Shown one piece after another: positions 20,294 to 32,300 of a stretch of DNA of 53,498 nt; the stretch's first letter is position 1; the number at the start of each line of letters is the position of its first letter. A program made the position numbers and the translations under genes. This stretch comes from Cyanophora paradoxa (Eukaryota > Glaucocystophyceae > Cyanophorales > Cyanophoraceae). The notes under the pieces were generated by a model, which searched no databases, was not told the origin of the DNA, and worked only from the letters and a program-made list of their open reading frames with translations. The stretch is taken from contig QPMI01000248.1 in NCBI GenBank assembly GCA_004431415.1, positions 1 to 53,498 of the forward strand, in the 5' to 3' direction.

Positions 20294-22954
20294 ATGGCTG
20301 CTTTGTTCGTGGCCGCTGCCCCCCTGCCCCAGCTCTCCAGCCCCTCGGTTCCAGCGTCGCACGGGACTAGCTCCTCTCGACCGGCCGCCTCCGCCGTCGC
20401 CCGCTCCCGCTTCTCGTTCCTCGCGGGATCGCGCCGTCACCTCGGATCGGCCACACGCTTCACGATCGACCCGTCCGTGAAGACCGTCGTCCGCACGATG
20501 TCACAGTCCGCTCCGATCACGAAGGCGGAGGCCGTTGACGCCAGCAAGATCCCCGGCGCGGCCCGCAGCGCCCCCGGCCCGCACGATACCTGGCAGTCGC
20601 CCCTGGCCGGCCGCTACGCGAGCCTGGCCATGCGCGAGAACTTTTCCGATCGCAAGTACGCAGCCTTTCGCGTTTCCCCGCCTTGGCACGCGGCTGCGGC
20701 CGGCCGACCGTTCCGTGCGTGCAGGCGGCACGGCATCTGGCGGCGCCTCTGGCTCACGCTCGCGCGTGTGGAGAAGGAGCTGGGGCTGGACATCACGGAC
20801 GTGCAGGTGCGGGGGCGTGCCGGCGGGACCGGCCGCGGCGTGCGGGGTGCGAGGGGGCGGCAGATCGGGGCGATCGAGGCGCACCTGGACGACATCGACT
20901 TCGAGCTGGCGGCCTCGCACGAGAAGCGCCTCCGCCACGACGTGATGGCCCACGTGCACACCCTCGGCGACCAGGCCCCCGAGGCCCGGTGCGCCCCCCG
21001 CCCCGACGCCCCCGCCCCGCCCCGCCCCGCCCCGTTCTGACGCGGCGGGGCGGCAGGGCGATCATCCACCTCGGCGCGACGAGCTGCTACGTGACGGACA
21101 ACTCCGAGATCATCCAGGCCCGCCCGCCCGGCTGGCTGCCCGGTCGCCGGCGCCCCCCTCACTGGGCCGGCAGATGCGCGACGGGATCGACATCCTGCTG
21201 CCGATGCTCCTCGCCTCCATCTCCTCCCTTTCCAAGTTTGCCCGCAAGGCGCGCCCTCCCCGCCCGCCCCGCCTGCTCCCGGCCTCCGTGTGCGACCCGG
21301 GGCGGGGCGCAGTACAAGGACCTTCCGACGCTCGCGTACACGCACTTCCAGCCGGCTCAGCCCACGACCGTGCGCCCGCCCCGCCCCGGGGCCCCGGCGC
21401 GCCGGCTGATGCGCCGGCGCAGGTCGGCAAGCGCGCGACGCTGTGGATCCAGGCGAGCGGGGCGGGGGCGGGGTCCGCCGGCGGTGCGGGGCTGACGGGC
21501 GAGAGGGGGCTGGCAGGACCTGGTGTACGACTACGAGCAGCTGAAGGCCGTGCGGGACGGGCTGCGCTTCCGCGGCGCCAAGGGCACGACGGGCACCCAG
21601 GCCTCCTTCCTCGCCCTCTTCGACGGCGACCACGCCAAGGCCCGCCCGCCCTCCCGTCCGCCCCGCCCCGGCGGGCGTCGAGCGGGGGCGGGGGGCGCAG
21701 GTGAAGAAGCTGGACGAGATGGTGACGGAGCGGATGGGCTTCGCGCGCAAGTGGGGCGTGACGGGCCAGACCTACACCCGCAAGCAGGACTTCGTCGTCC
21801 TCTCCGCCCTCGCCGGCCTCGGCCAGGCGCCCCCGCCCCCGCCCCCGCCCCCGCCCCCGCCCCCGCCGGGCGCCCCTGAGGCCCCCGCAGAGCGCCGCCA
21901 AGATGGCGAACGACATCCGCCTGCTCGCCCACCTCAAGGAGGCCCGCCCGCCCCGCCCCTTCGGCCTGGCCCGGCCCGGCCTGACGCAGCGCAGGTCGAG
22001 GAGCCGTTCGAGAAGAACCAGATCGGCTCCTCCGCCATGGCCTACAAGCGCAACCCCATGCGGCGCGCCGGTCCCCCGCGCCTCTCCCGCCCCGTGCTGA
22101 GGGGGCGCGCAGCTGCGAGCGCGTCTGCTCGCTGTCCCGCTTCCTGCAGTCGCTCCTCATCAACCCCGCCGAGACCGCCAGGTGCTTTGCGCCGCGCCGC
22201 CGGCGCGGGGGCGGGGGCGGGGGCGGGGGGCCGAGGGCGGGGCAGCACGCAGTGGCTGGAGCGGACGCTGGACGACTCGGCGAACCGGCGGCTGGCGACC
22301 TCGGAGGCCTTCCTCACGGCGGACGCAATCCTGCAGCTCGTGCTGAACGTCTCGGACGGCCTCGTGGTGCACCCGAAGATCGTGGAGCGGCACCTGGAGG
22401 CGGAGCTGCCGTTCATGGCGACGGAGAACATCCTCATGGCCGCCGTCAAGGCCGGCGGCGACCGCCAGGAGCTCCACGAGTCCATCCGCCAGTGCGCACC
22501 TGCCCCCCCTGCACCCGCCCCCGCCCCGCCCCCGCGTGACGCTTTGGTCGGGGCCCAGGCACTCGGTGGCGGCGGGGGCGCGTGTGAAGGACGAGGGGGA
22601 GGACAACGACCTGCTCGACCGCATCCGCGCCGACGCCGTCTTCGCCCCCGTCAAGGCCCGCCCCGCCCCGCCCCGCCCCGCCCCGCCCGCCCGCCCGCCC
22701 CGCCGGCTCGGGGCCGACCCCGGCCGCGCAGGACCGCCTCGACGAGCTCTGCGACCCGCGCCAGTTCGTCGGCCGCGCCCCCGAGCAGGCGAGCGCCCCC
22801 GCCGCCGGCCCCCGAGGGCGCTTCGGGGGCGGGGGTGACGGGGCGGGGCGGGGCGGGGCGGCAGGTGGAGGAGTACCTGTCGGCGGAGGTGGACCCGCTG
22901 CTCGCGAGCGCCGGCGTCGACCTCGCCTCCCTCAAGGGCGACGTCCGCGTTTAG
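20294..22954 (+). CDS. ADSL: Adenylosuccinate lyase
   Basis: The enzyme cleaves SAICAR and adenylosuccinate to fumarate plus AICAR or AMP in purine synthesis. Recognisable in order: [87 protein letters not shown] (catalytic His/Thr loop), [39 protein letters not shown], and the fumarase/lyase signature [12 protein letters not shown] with its mobile serine near 22030-22065. The tail reads [32 protein letters not shown] and [14 protein letters not shown] read 15 introns, of which nine start GC and six GT. The ATG at 20294 gives a basic Ser/Ala-rich leader that could target an organelle; [16 protein letters not shown] at about 20500 would give a cytosolic form. An earlier in-frame ATG exists at 20255. 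Confidence 0.93.
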
Positions 22955-23313
22955 CCGCCCACCCGCCGCCCCCGCCGCCTGCGCTCGCCGTGTGCGTATA
23001 CGCACTGCAGCTGCAATGGGCAATCGATGTTGGATCGATATTGCGAGCGCGTGCTCGAAGTTGGAATTTCTTTAGAAGGGCCTGCCGCCTGCGACGTACG
23101 CGTTGAGCCTTCATGGATCATGTCATGACCAGCATGGATCGGAAGCGCCCCAGCGCGTGAGCCGTGCGCATGCACGTCTGGCTGTTCGTGTTATCCGAAG
23201 CCTTCGAGAGCCTTATCTTTTCTTCGGAACCAGCTCGAGGAGGGGTACCGATACCGTGCTCTGACGGCGTTCGGCCAGATATCGATTCCGGTAGTTGGGC
23301 CAGCTCCAGCGCG
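22955..23313. other. Intergenic spacer
   Basis: About 360 bases between two same-strand genes, with short palindromes (ATCGATGTTGGATCGAT near 23020, CATGGATCATG near 23110). It should contain the 3' end of adenylosuccinate lyase and the promoter of cysteine synthase. No gene seen. Confidence 0.5.
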
Positions 23314-25284
23314 ATGGTCAAGTTCGCGAGCATCACCGACGCTATCGGTGAGCCTTTCGCTGCCGCAGTACGCTGCGCGCGTCTCTTCGGCCGACTGTGA
23401 AATCCGCGAACACCAGGCAACACGCCGGTGCTGAGGCTCAATAAGCTCTACAAGGACCGCAAGGTATGGTCGGCTGCATGAGTTTCTAGAACTCGGCGGC
23501 GCGCCGTGGCAGATGGCAGTTATATCTCGCGGATCGGAGGTGTCTGACCTCGCGGCGCGCGCCGCGCACGTTCAGGTCGATGTTTACGTAAAGCTGGAGA
23601 AGCAAAATCCCGGATCTTCAATTAAGGTGCGGCTCCGCATATCTCTCGGAAACGCATGAAACTGACACGGCTCTCTTTCTAGGACCGCATCGGGTGCGCG
23701 CGAGCACACTGTGACAGCTCGTTGCGGTTGGGTGGCGCATCTGACATCGGAGACGGGCGGCCGCAGGCTTGAGATGATCCTCGATGCGGAGAAGAAGGGC
23801 ATCCTCAAGCCCGGCGTCTCTGAGATCATCGAGCCTACCTCCGGTTCGCGGCCCCGCGCCGTTGCCGCCGAGCCCGAGCCCCGCGGCTCTCTGATCGGAC
23901 GCGCTCGCCCCCAGGCAACACTGGCATCGGTGCGCGCCCGGCCGCCCGGCCGCACGGTCCCGGGGCCCGCCTCCGGCGCTTTGGGCCTCACGCGAGCGGC
24001 ACGGGGCAGGCCTGGCGCTGGTGGCGGCGGTGAAGGGCTATCCGATCACGCTGGTGATGCCGGAGTCGATGTCGATCGAGCGGCGGCGGATCATGGTCGC
24101 CTACGGCGCCAAGCTCGAGCTGACGCCCCGCGACAAGGGCATGGGCGGCGCCATCGCCCGCGCCAAGGAGCTCGCCGCCGCCCGCCCCAACGCCTGGATC
24201 CCCCAGCGTGCGCCCCGCCCCGCCCCGCCACCGGCGCCCCTCGCGCCCCCCGGGCCCGAGCGGCGCGGCAGAGTTCGAGAACGAGGCGAACATCGCCGTG
24301 CACGTCCGCGTGCGCACCGCCCCGCCCCGCCGCGCGCGCCCCGCGGCGTGGCTGCGGCGGGGCCGACGCCAGCGCAGACGACGGCGGAGGAGATCATCCG
24401 GGACTTCCCCGGCGGCCTCGACGTCCTCATCACCGGCGTCGGCACCGGCGGCCACATCACCGGTGCCCGAGGCCGGGCCCCGCGCCGGCGGCCCCTTCCG
24501 CAAGCTCGCGCCGCTGACCCCGCCGGGGCGGCGCAGGCTGCGCGAAGGTCCTGAAGGCGAAGTGGCCCAAGCTGAAGGTGTACGCGGTGGAGCCGACGCA
24601 CAGCCCCGTCCTCTCCGGCGGTGCGCGCCCCCCGCCGGCTCCCGGCTCCCGGCTCCCGCGGGGGCGCGCAGCGGTGGTTGACGCGGGGCGCAGGGAAGCC
24701 GGCGCCCCACAAGATCCAGGGGATCGGGGCGGGCTTCGTGCCGAAGAACTGCCACATGGATCTCCTCGACGGGATCATCCAGGCGCGCCCCGCCCCGCCC
24801 CGCCCCGTCCCGCCCCGCCCCGCCCCGCCCCGGCCCTCCTGCTTCTAAGGCGGCGGGGCAGGTGTCGAACGAGGAGGCGTTCGAGTACGCGACGCGGAGC
24901 GCGAAGGAGGAGGGCTGCCTCGTCGGCATCTCCTCGGGGGCCTCCCTGGCGGCCGTCGCCAAGAAGCTGCCCGACATCCCGGACGGGGCCACCGTCCTCA
25001 CCTTCAACTACGACACCGGCGAGCGCTACCTCTCCGTCGACGGCCTCTTCGAGGTCCCCGCCGGTCCGCCCGCCCCGCCCGCCCCGCCCGCCCGCCCCGC
25101 CCGCCCGCCCGGGGCCGCCTTGACGCGCCTGTGGCGGGCCGGGGCAGACGCGGTGAACTACGCGCCCGGCTGCTTCACCGACCCCAAGAACCCGCAGCCG
25201 GCGGCCGGCGCGAGCTCCGGCAAGCCGAGCGCGACGAGCGGCGGCCCGTGCGCCCCCATCGGCGACAAGTGCATCATCTCCTGA
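23314..25284 (+). CDS. Cysteine synthase (O-acetylserine (thiol)lyase)
   Basis: A PLP enzyme making cysteine from O-acetylserine and sulfide. Exon 1 (23314-23347) starts [12 protein letters not shown]. Exon 2 (23417-23463) reads [15 protein letters not shown]. Exon 3 gives [13 protein letters not shown], where the final lysine is the PLP lysine; DRIG then lies in a tiny exon. Next are [22 protein letters not shown], a 15-base micro-exon encoding the GNTGIG loop, [32 protein letters not shown] (phosphate-binding loop), [12 protein letters not shown] and [13 protein letters not shown]. The order and length match bacterial/plant-type cysteine synthase, not cystathionine beta-synthase (no CBS domain). 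The C-terminal extension is Cys/Gly/Ser-rich and ends IGDKCIIS. No targeting leader is evident. Early introns are GT-AG; several later ones start GC (for example after LLDGIIQ near 24782). Confidence 0.93.
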
Positions 25285-25941
25285 GGCCTGAGGGCGCACT
25301 GCCCGCGCAGCGCCCAGATCCCGGCGCGCCTCTGATATCCGATGACCGATATATCGACCACGAATCATTGAATGAAAAGCTGATCACAACGACTGAGCTC
25401 GAGTGAGTGCTGGCCAGCGCCACTGGGCCAGGGGCCGCCGGGCCGGGGCCGCCCCGCCGGGACTCACTGAGTCACGATCAGCCGCCGGGAATCGAACTTC
25501 GATTCGAACCTCGGAACTTGCATGCGCAATTGGAATACCGCTGTCACAGCCGCTGGGCGTTCAACGGTTAACATTTGATCGCAGAGGCGTTTCGAATTCT
25601 TGGGCTCGGAAGCTCGAGCTCGATCACGAGGGCCTCGTTAAAAATCGAAATTCAGATCAGAAATAGCGAGGAAGCCTTGAAGCAGCCGCTTAAGCTTGCA
25701 GCCGCTAAGCAGCGTTAAGCCTGGGTATGGTATTTCGGACGACCTTCAGAGGCGCGCGGCATCTCCAGCGACCGAGCTCGGCATTCCCGACGCATGCGGC
25801 AGCACTTGCGCTGGCGTGACAGGCGCCGAGGACCGCCCGCGCTCGCGTGCAGTTCGAAACGTTCTCTGCAGCGATCGGCCGTTGCGTGAAGGCGGCGCAC
25901 GCAGCTCGACCAGCTCGTCGAGGTGTCCCTAGCTGCAAGCG
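25285..25941. other. Intergenic spacer
   Basis: About 660 bases with lower GC content. It contains GATATCCGATGACCGATATATCG-like dyads near 25335, the word CACTGGGCCA at 25421-25430, and TTCGAA-type words near 25500-25620. A superficial tRNA-like stretch was considered and rejected. No gene seen. Confidence 0.5.
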
Positions 25942-28900
25942 ATGGGCAACACGCACGCAAGGATCGTGGCCCGCCTGCGATCCACGCAGCGCGCCGAAGT
26001 GGAGGAGGCGCTCGCGGCGCTCCCGACGGCCGCGGCGGACCTCGCGGGCCACTTTCCGGAGCTGTGCGCGGCCCTCGCCGACGTCCTGCGGCCGGAGAAG
26101 CCCCCCGAGCTCCGCCGCGTCGTTGCCGCAGGCGAGTGCCGCGCGCCGGCGACGCGCGAGCGCTGACGCTTCCGGCAGGCGTCGGCGCGGCGCTCGCGGC
26201 CCTCCCGGCGGAGGTGACGGGCCAGCGGGGGTTCGCGGCGGCGTTCCACGGGTCGGTGCTGCCGGCCCTCCTGGCCTGCCTCTTCGAGGGGGACGAGGAG
26301 GTCCGCAACGGGGCGGCCGCCTCGCTCTGGAAGCTCGCCGAGGGGCCCGTCGCGGCGAGCTGGCGCGGCCTGCTGGAGGCGTGCCTCGGGCTGCACCCCT
26401 ACGTCGCCCCCCGCCGCCTGCACGCCGAGCGCGAGAGCGACTTCGCCCGCGCCGCCGCCCTCGTCGCCCGCATCGCCGTGCGCGCCCCTCGCCCGCCCGC
26501 CCCGCGCCCCTCACGCCCCCGCCAGGAGGCCGGCCGCGCCACCGCCCCGTCGACTCCACCGCTGCCGGCGCGGGGCGGGGCCGGCGCAGCGCGGCGGCGG
26601 GCGAGCAGGGGCGGGAGGAGGGGGCGGCGACGGGGCGGGGGGGCGGAGGTGGCGGAGGCGCGGCGGCGGGCGGCGCCGGCGCTCCTCGTCGCCATCCTCC
26701 GCTCCCCGGCCGTCGACGCGCCGCTCCTCGGTGCTCCTCCCCGCCCACCCCCGCGCGGCGGCCGCCGGCGGGGCGTGACGGGCGGGCGGCAGCGGCGGCG
26801 ATGCACGAGGCGCGGGCGCTGGTGGGGAGCCCCGCGGGGCTCGCGGCCCTTGCGGCGGCCCCGGCCCTGGACGGCGGGCCGCCCCCGCCCCGCGCCCTCG
26901 CGGAGGCCGCCCTCGCCCTCCTCGCCCGCTTCCCCGGCGACGGGCCCCACGCCGTCCGCCCCGCCCGCCCCCGCCCGGCCCCCGCCGCAGCGCCGCCGAT
27001 GCGGGGCGCAGCTGGCGGGGCGGCGCTGGGGACGCTGCGGGCGCTGCTGGAGGGCGGGGCGGCGGTGGGGCGGCGGGGGCGGGGAGCTGGTGGCGGTGGC
27101 GGGGCGGGTGGCGGCGGGGCGGCCTCGGCGGGGCGCCTGCTGGAGGCTCTCGAGCTGCTCGAGCCGCTCGCCGCCCGCTGCGACGCCGCCGAGCCGCACG
27201 CCCCGCACCTCGTCGCCCTCCTCCTCCGCCTCGCTCTCCCGCTCCGCGCCCCCTCCGCCGCCCCGGCCCCGCCGACCCCGCGTGCGCCCCCTTTCCGCCC
27301 GCCTTCGCGGCTCGCCTCGCGGGGTGGGCTGACGGGGCGCAGGGGCGGGGCGGGGACGAGCTCCTGGGGCGGGCGCTGGGGGCGCTGGCGGCGTGCCTGC
27401 GGTGGCCGGGGGCGGCGGAGCACCGGGGCCCCTCTTCGCCGCCCTCCTCGACGCCCTCACGCACGCCGCCCTCCACGCCGGCCCCGCCCCCGCGCCGCCC
27501 TCCCGCCCGCGCTGCGCGCCCTCCTCCGCCGGGGCGGCCTCGCCTGCGCCCGCGACGTCGCGCGGGCCCTCCTCCTCCAGGCCGCCGCCGCCCTCCAGCC
27601 CCTCCCCGCCCCGCGCCCCCGCCCCCGCCCCCGCCCCGGCCGCCCCGCACCCGGCCCCCGGCGCCCCTTCACCCCGCGCCGCTCGGGCTGGGGCCCGGGC
27701 TTCGGCGACGACGAGGTGGCCGCTTCCCCGGGGCCCCTCTGCGCTGCGAGGTGCCCGCCTCCAGCCCTGCCCGCCGGCCCTCCGCGACGGGGGCTCGAGC
27801 GGTGCGGGCGCAGCGCGGAGGAGGTGCAGCGGGCGGCGGCGCGGCTGCCCTTCGCGGCGCCCGACGCCCGCGACGCGCTCCGGCAGCGCTGCGCCGCCCT
27901 CGGGCCCCTCGCGCGGCGCCCCCTCGCCGAGCTCGCCCCACCGATGATGCCGAGCCCCTCTGGCCCCCCGGCCCCGGCCCCGTCCCGCGCCGGCCCCGCC
28001 CGCCCCCCGCTCCGGCGACGCCGCGCCAGGCCGCCGCGCAGGGGCCCCTGCCGGCGCGCTCGCCCTTCCCTCGCGGTCGCGGCAGGCGGAGGGGCGGAAG
28101 GCGGTGGGGGGCGGGGCGGGGCGAGGGCGGCTGGGGGAGGCGGCGCTGCGGGCGGTGGGGCACTGCGGGAGGTCCTCGGGGCGTTGCTGGAGGGGCGGGG
28201 GAGGCCGGCGGGGCGGCCTGCGGGGAGCTCCTCGCCGCCTTCGGGGAGGAGGTCGAGGCCGCCGAGTGCCCTCTCCTCGCCTCGGCCTACGCCGCCGCCC
28301 TCGCCCAGCTCCTCGCCGACGCGCGCCCCGCCCCGCGCCCCCTCGCCCCCCGCTGACGTGCCGGCAGGCGTCGGAGGAGGGGCGGCGCGGGAGGCGCGCG
28401 GGGCGCGGCGCCTCGAGGCGGAGCTGGAGGCGGTGCGGGGCGAGCTGGCGGCACGCGCCGCCGAGGCCGCCGCCGCCCGCCAGGAGCAGCGCGCCGCCGA
28501 GCAGGTGCCCCCCCCGTCCCGCCCGCGTGTCGGGAGGGCGCGGGGCGACGGGGGCGGGGCGGGGCCAGCGGCTGGAGGCGCTGCTGGAGTCGCTGCGCTG
28601 CGCGGTCTGCCTCGAGTGCTTCCTCGAGCGCGCCCCCGTCGCCCTCCCCTGCTCCCACGTCTTCTGCAGGCCCGCCCCGCCCCGCCCCCGCCCCGCCCCG
28701 CCACCGCGCCCCCGCCCGGCCGCGGGCGCCGGCTGACGGGACCTCGCGCAGGGGGTGCGCGGAGGCGGCGCTGCTGAGCACGAAGCTGGGCCCCCTGGTG
28801 CGCGGCCGGGCGGGGGCGCGCCCCCGCCGGGGGCCCCCCAGAGCCTTACCCCAGGGGGCCCCGCAGGAGAAGGCCCCGACGTGCCCCTCGTGCCGCGCCC

Positions 28901-28968
28901 CCGCCACCCTCCCCGACCTCCGGCCCCTCACCCTCGCCCCGGGCGCCGGCCCCCTCCCCTCCTCCTGA
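25942..28968 (+). CDS. Helical-repeat protein with C-terminal RING finger (putative E3 ubiquitin ligase)
   Basis: The start MGNTHARIVARLRSTQRAEV opens an Ala/Leu-rich all-helical region. Segments such as LAGHFPELCAALADVLRP, EVRNGAAASLWKLAEGPV and LGTLRALLEGGAAV resemble HEAT/ARM units, but the repeats are too diverged to name. A charged helix near 28400-28500 (ARRLEAELEAVRGELAARAA) predicts a short coiled coil. A RING finger follows: CAVCLECFLERAPVALPCSH, VFC, then GCAEAALLSTKLGP and CPSCRAPATL, giving C3HC4 zinc ligands split over two introns. The stop is 28966-28968. The RING implies E2 binding and ubiquitin transfer; the target is unknown. The intron at 26132-26178 is only 47 bases and starts GC. 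The middle (26500-27700) is extremely GC-rich and its exon structure is uncertain. Convergent with the glucan synthase gene. Confidence 0.68.
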
Positions 28969-29358
28969 CCCCACCGCCGCGGGCGTGGGCGCGCGTGCGT
29001 AGTGGTGTGTATATATTTATCGGTACAGATCTAGAGCCGCTGTGAATAATCCGTCCTACATGTACATGCCGTCCAGCGCTAGCTGGACCTTGTTGGCAGT
29101 GCGAGCTAGGGTCTAACTGGCTAAAACAATTGAAAAATGCACATGAGTGAACGCTGTGAGACAAAAGCAGTGCGAAAAGGAGAATGATAATTCGAAACGA
29201 TCATAAAGAGAAAACCCCCGTAGTATACATTTTCACACTGCCCACAGCTTCAAAATTGGTGCGCCATGCGTCTATGCAAATGAAAGGGCGCGTTGCTGCT
29301 ACGAGAGGCCCGCGGGGCCCAAAAAACAAAGCTACTCGTAAATGTTGATACGTAGCGC
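28969..29358. other. Convergent spacer with AT-rich core
   Basis: The 3' flanks of the RING gene and the glucan synthase. An AT-rich stretch (about 29010-29240) contrasts sharply with the genes and probably holds both polyadenylation regions. No gene seen. Confidence 0.5.
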
Positions 29359-32300
29359 CTAGCACTGGAGGCGCGTGTTGAACTTCTTGCGGGTCTCGCC
29401 GGTGGGGCCGACGACGACCTTGAGGTTGTTGACGATGCCGGCCGAGTCGCGCACCGTCGGCTGCCCCTCGACGTGCTTCCACTCCCCGTCCACGATGAAC
29501 TTGTAGACGTAGGAGCCGGCGGGGAGGTTCAGCGCGATGATCCAGTCGTCCTCGTGCGCGCCCTGGCCCCGCTCCAGGCTGATCTTCTGCGCCCACGCGT
29601 CCCACGAGCCCGAGATCTGCCAAGCCCATCCCACGTTAGCCAGCCGCCGCCGGCTCGGGGGCGGGGCGTCGGAGCGGGCCTGGACGGTGCGGGCGCGGGT
29701 GTTGTTGAGGAAGAAGACGGCGGGCTGGGGCGGGCGCGGCTCGGGGCCCCTCGCCCGCATCGCCCGCACCTCCTCCAGCGCCTCCGGCGCACCCAGGTCC
29801 TCCTGCGCCGCGGCTCGGGTCCGGGCGGGGAAGCGGAGCGGGGCGGGGGCGGGGCGGGGCGTGCCTCCTTGGGGCGCATGGCGGGGACCTTGCCGCGGAG
29901 GCGGGCGAACTCGGCGTACCACGCCATCGCAACCTCCTCGGCGTCGATGACCGAGGCCCGCGCCCGGGCCCGCAGCGTCGCGTACTGCGCGGGGTCCGCG
30001 AAGACGGCCTGCGCGCGCTTCACCGCGTAGACGAGGTCGCCGTGCGTGTGGGCCTCGAAGGTGAAGCCGTTGCCCTCCTGCGTCGTCGTGTTGTACTCGT
30101 GCACCGTGTCCTTCAGGCCCCCCGTCTTGAACGCGATCACGGGCGTGCCCGCCACGAAGAACTCCTGCTGCACGATGCCGCCGGGCTCGAAGAGCGACGG
30201 CATGAGGCCGAAGTCGGCGCCCAGGTTGACGAGGGGGCCGTCGGTGAAGAACTCGCCGGGGGCGGCCCAGACGGCGTAGGGGTACTTGTGGCGCAGGTAG
30301 TGCAGCTTGTCCGCCACGCCCTTCGAGTACGGGTCGTCGTCCGACGCCTTGCCGCCCTGCCCGCCCCGCCCCGCGTCGGCCCGGGATGGCGGGGGCGGGG
30401 CGGGGGCGGGGCGGGGGCGGACGACGAGGAACTGGACGCGGCCCTGGAAGTGGCCGATGAGCTCCTCGATGGCGTTGGCGATCAGGTGCACGCCCTTCTG
30501 CTCCGTGATGCGCCCCACGAACGCGAAGAGCGGCACCGCCAGGTCCGGCTCCCCGTACCCGAAGTAGCGCGTCTGCAGGATGCCCTTGGCCACGTTGTGG
30601 TCGCTCCCCACCTTCTCCCGCATGATCCGCTCCCGCTCCTTGACGGGGATGCCGTTGGGGAAGCCGAACGGCTGCGCGTGGTTCCGCAGGAGGCCGCTGA
30701 GGGGGCTCGAGCGGAGGAGGTCCTCGCGGTAGGAGCGCGAGACGGTGCCCCACTGGCACGAGGCGAGGATGGCGCAGCGCGAGGGGTTCAGGATGATGCG
30801 CTCCCACGAGGTGTCGCACATGAGGTACGTCGGCAGCCGGTGCACTTGGTCCATCGTGCCCTCCTCCTCCTTCGGGTAGAAGCGCCCTGCCCCGCCCCGT
30901 TGGCGGGCGCCGGCGGGGCGGGGGCGACGCGGGGCGGGGGGCGGCGGGGCGGGGCGGACCCTCGTAGCTGGGGTCGAGGTTGTGGACGATGTGCATGAAG
31001 CTCGTCCCGTTAAAGTAGGTCCCGAAGTGCCCGTGCTTCGCGTACGCCGCCGTCAGCCCCGTGAACCAGTCTGCAAGGGCGCCCGTGTGAGCGGCTCGGC
31101 GGCCGGCAGAGGGGGCGGGCGGGGGCGGCGGGGGCGCGCGCCGTTGGAGCAGACGACAGCGGGGTGGATGCCGTAGGCGCAGAGGACCTCGAGCGCGCCC
31201 TTCGCCATGACTGCCCCCGGCGTCGGCGACGCGACGCGGGGGGGCGGGGCGGGGCGGGGCGGGTTGCGGACAGGCGAGCTGCTTGGTGCGGTACTCGGCG
31301 GAGGCGTTGTGCTGGTTGTAGGCGAAGGGGAAATAGACGTGGTTGTGCATGAAGAAGAGCCGCACGCTGCCGCCACGTCAGCCGCCGGCGATGCGCAATG
31401 CAGCGGGGCGGCGGGGGCGGCGGGTGGGGCCGGGGCGGTGCGGGGCGGGGTGGGGGGCGGACCCCTTGACGGTGCCCTCGTGGACGCCGGCCTCGATGCG
31501 CTCGCCGCCGATCTCCGCCGCGATGGTCTTCGAGTAGGCGATGCCGTCCCCCTTGAGGTAGTCGCTCTCCCCCTTGCGGTTCCGGTTGTAGTAGGGGCTC
31601 ACGACGTAGACGTCGGCGCCCATCTCGGCGAGCGTCACCGAAAGCTCGTCCACCATCACGCCGAGGCCGCCCACCGTCGACCACTTGCCCAGCTCCGGCG
31701 TCACGAACACTGCGCAAACGCCGCCTCAGCGCCAGCGCGGGGCCAAGTGAGCGGCGGGGCCGGGGGCGGGGGGCACCGATGGGCCCGAGGGAGTTGACGC
31801 TGTGGAGCTCGCGGGCGAGGTCGAAGGCCGTCAGCGTCTGCCCCAGCGTCAGGCCGGCGCCGGGAGGGCTGGGGGCGGGGGGGCGGGCGGGGCGGACGCC
31901 GTCGTCGGGGAGGTCGGGCCCCTCGCCGTCCACGCGGCAGAGGGCCGTCACGTACGCCGAGTAGGTCGCCAGCAGCGCCGGGCCGTCGCCCTTGCGCCGC
32001 GAGATCATCTCCACCGCCGCCTTCACCAGCGGCAGCACCTCGATCACCTCCCCCGTCGGCCACCCGTCCGAAGACGCCCGCAGCGGCACCTGCCCGCACT
32101 GCGCCCCCGGCCGTGAGCGGCGGAATGGGGCCGGGGGCGGGGGCGGGGGCGCCTTCTGGGCGAGGGCGTCGAGCCACTTGGCGAAGGCGCGGACGTCCTT
32201 CCTCGCGAGGGCGAGGCGCAGGGTCGCGTAGACGTGGTTGTGCGAGTCCTCCGTCTCCGTGTCGATCGCCACGCGCAGCCGCCGCACCGACGAGTGCAGC

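Noticed and set aside
25425-25575. tRNA-like stretch on the minus strand with GGTTCGAATC and GTTCGATTCCCGG words
   Set aside because: Neither candidate T-arm pairs properly and no D-arm or acceptor stem can be built. TTCGAA/TTCGAT words are common in all spacers here.
30042-30998. 318-residue open frame on the plus strand
   Set aside because: Exact antisense of the conserved GT5 synthase; composition is Val/Arg/Gly-rich with no domain.
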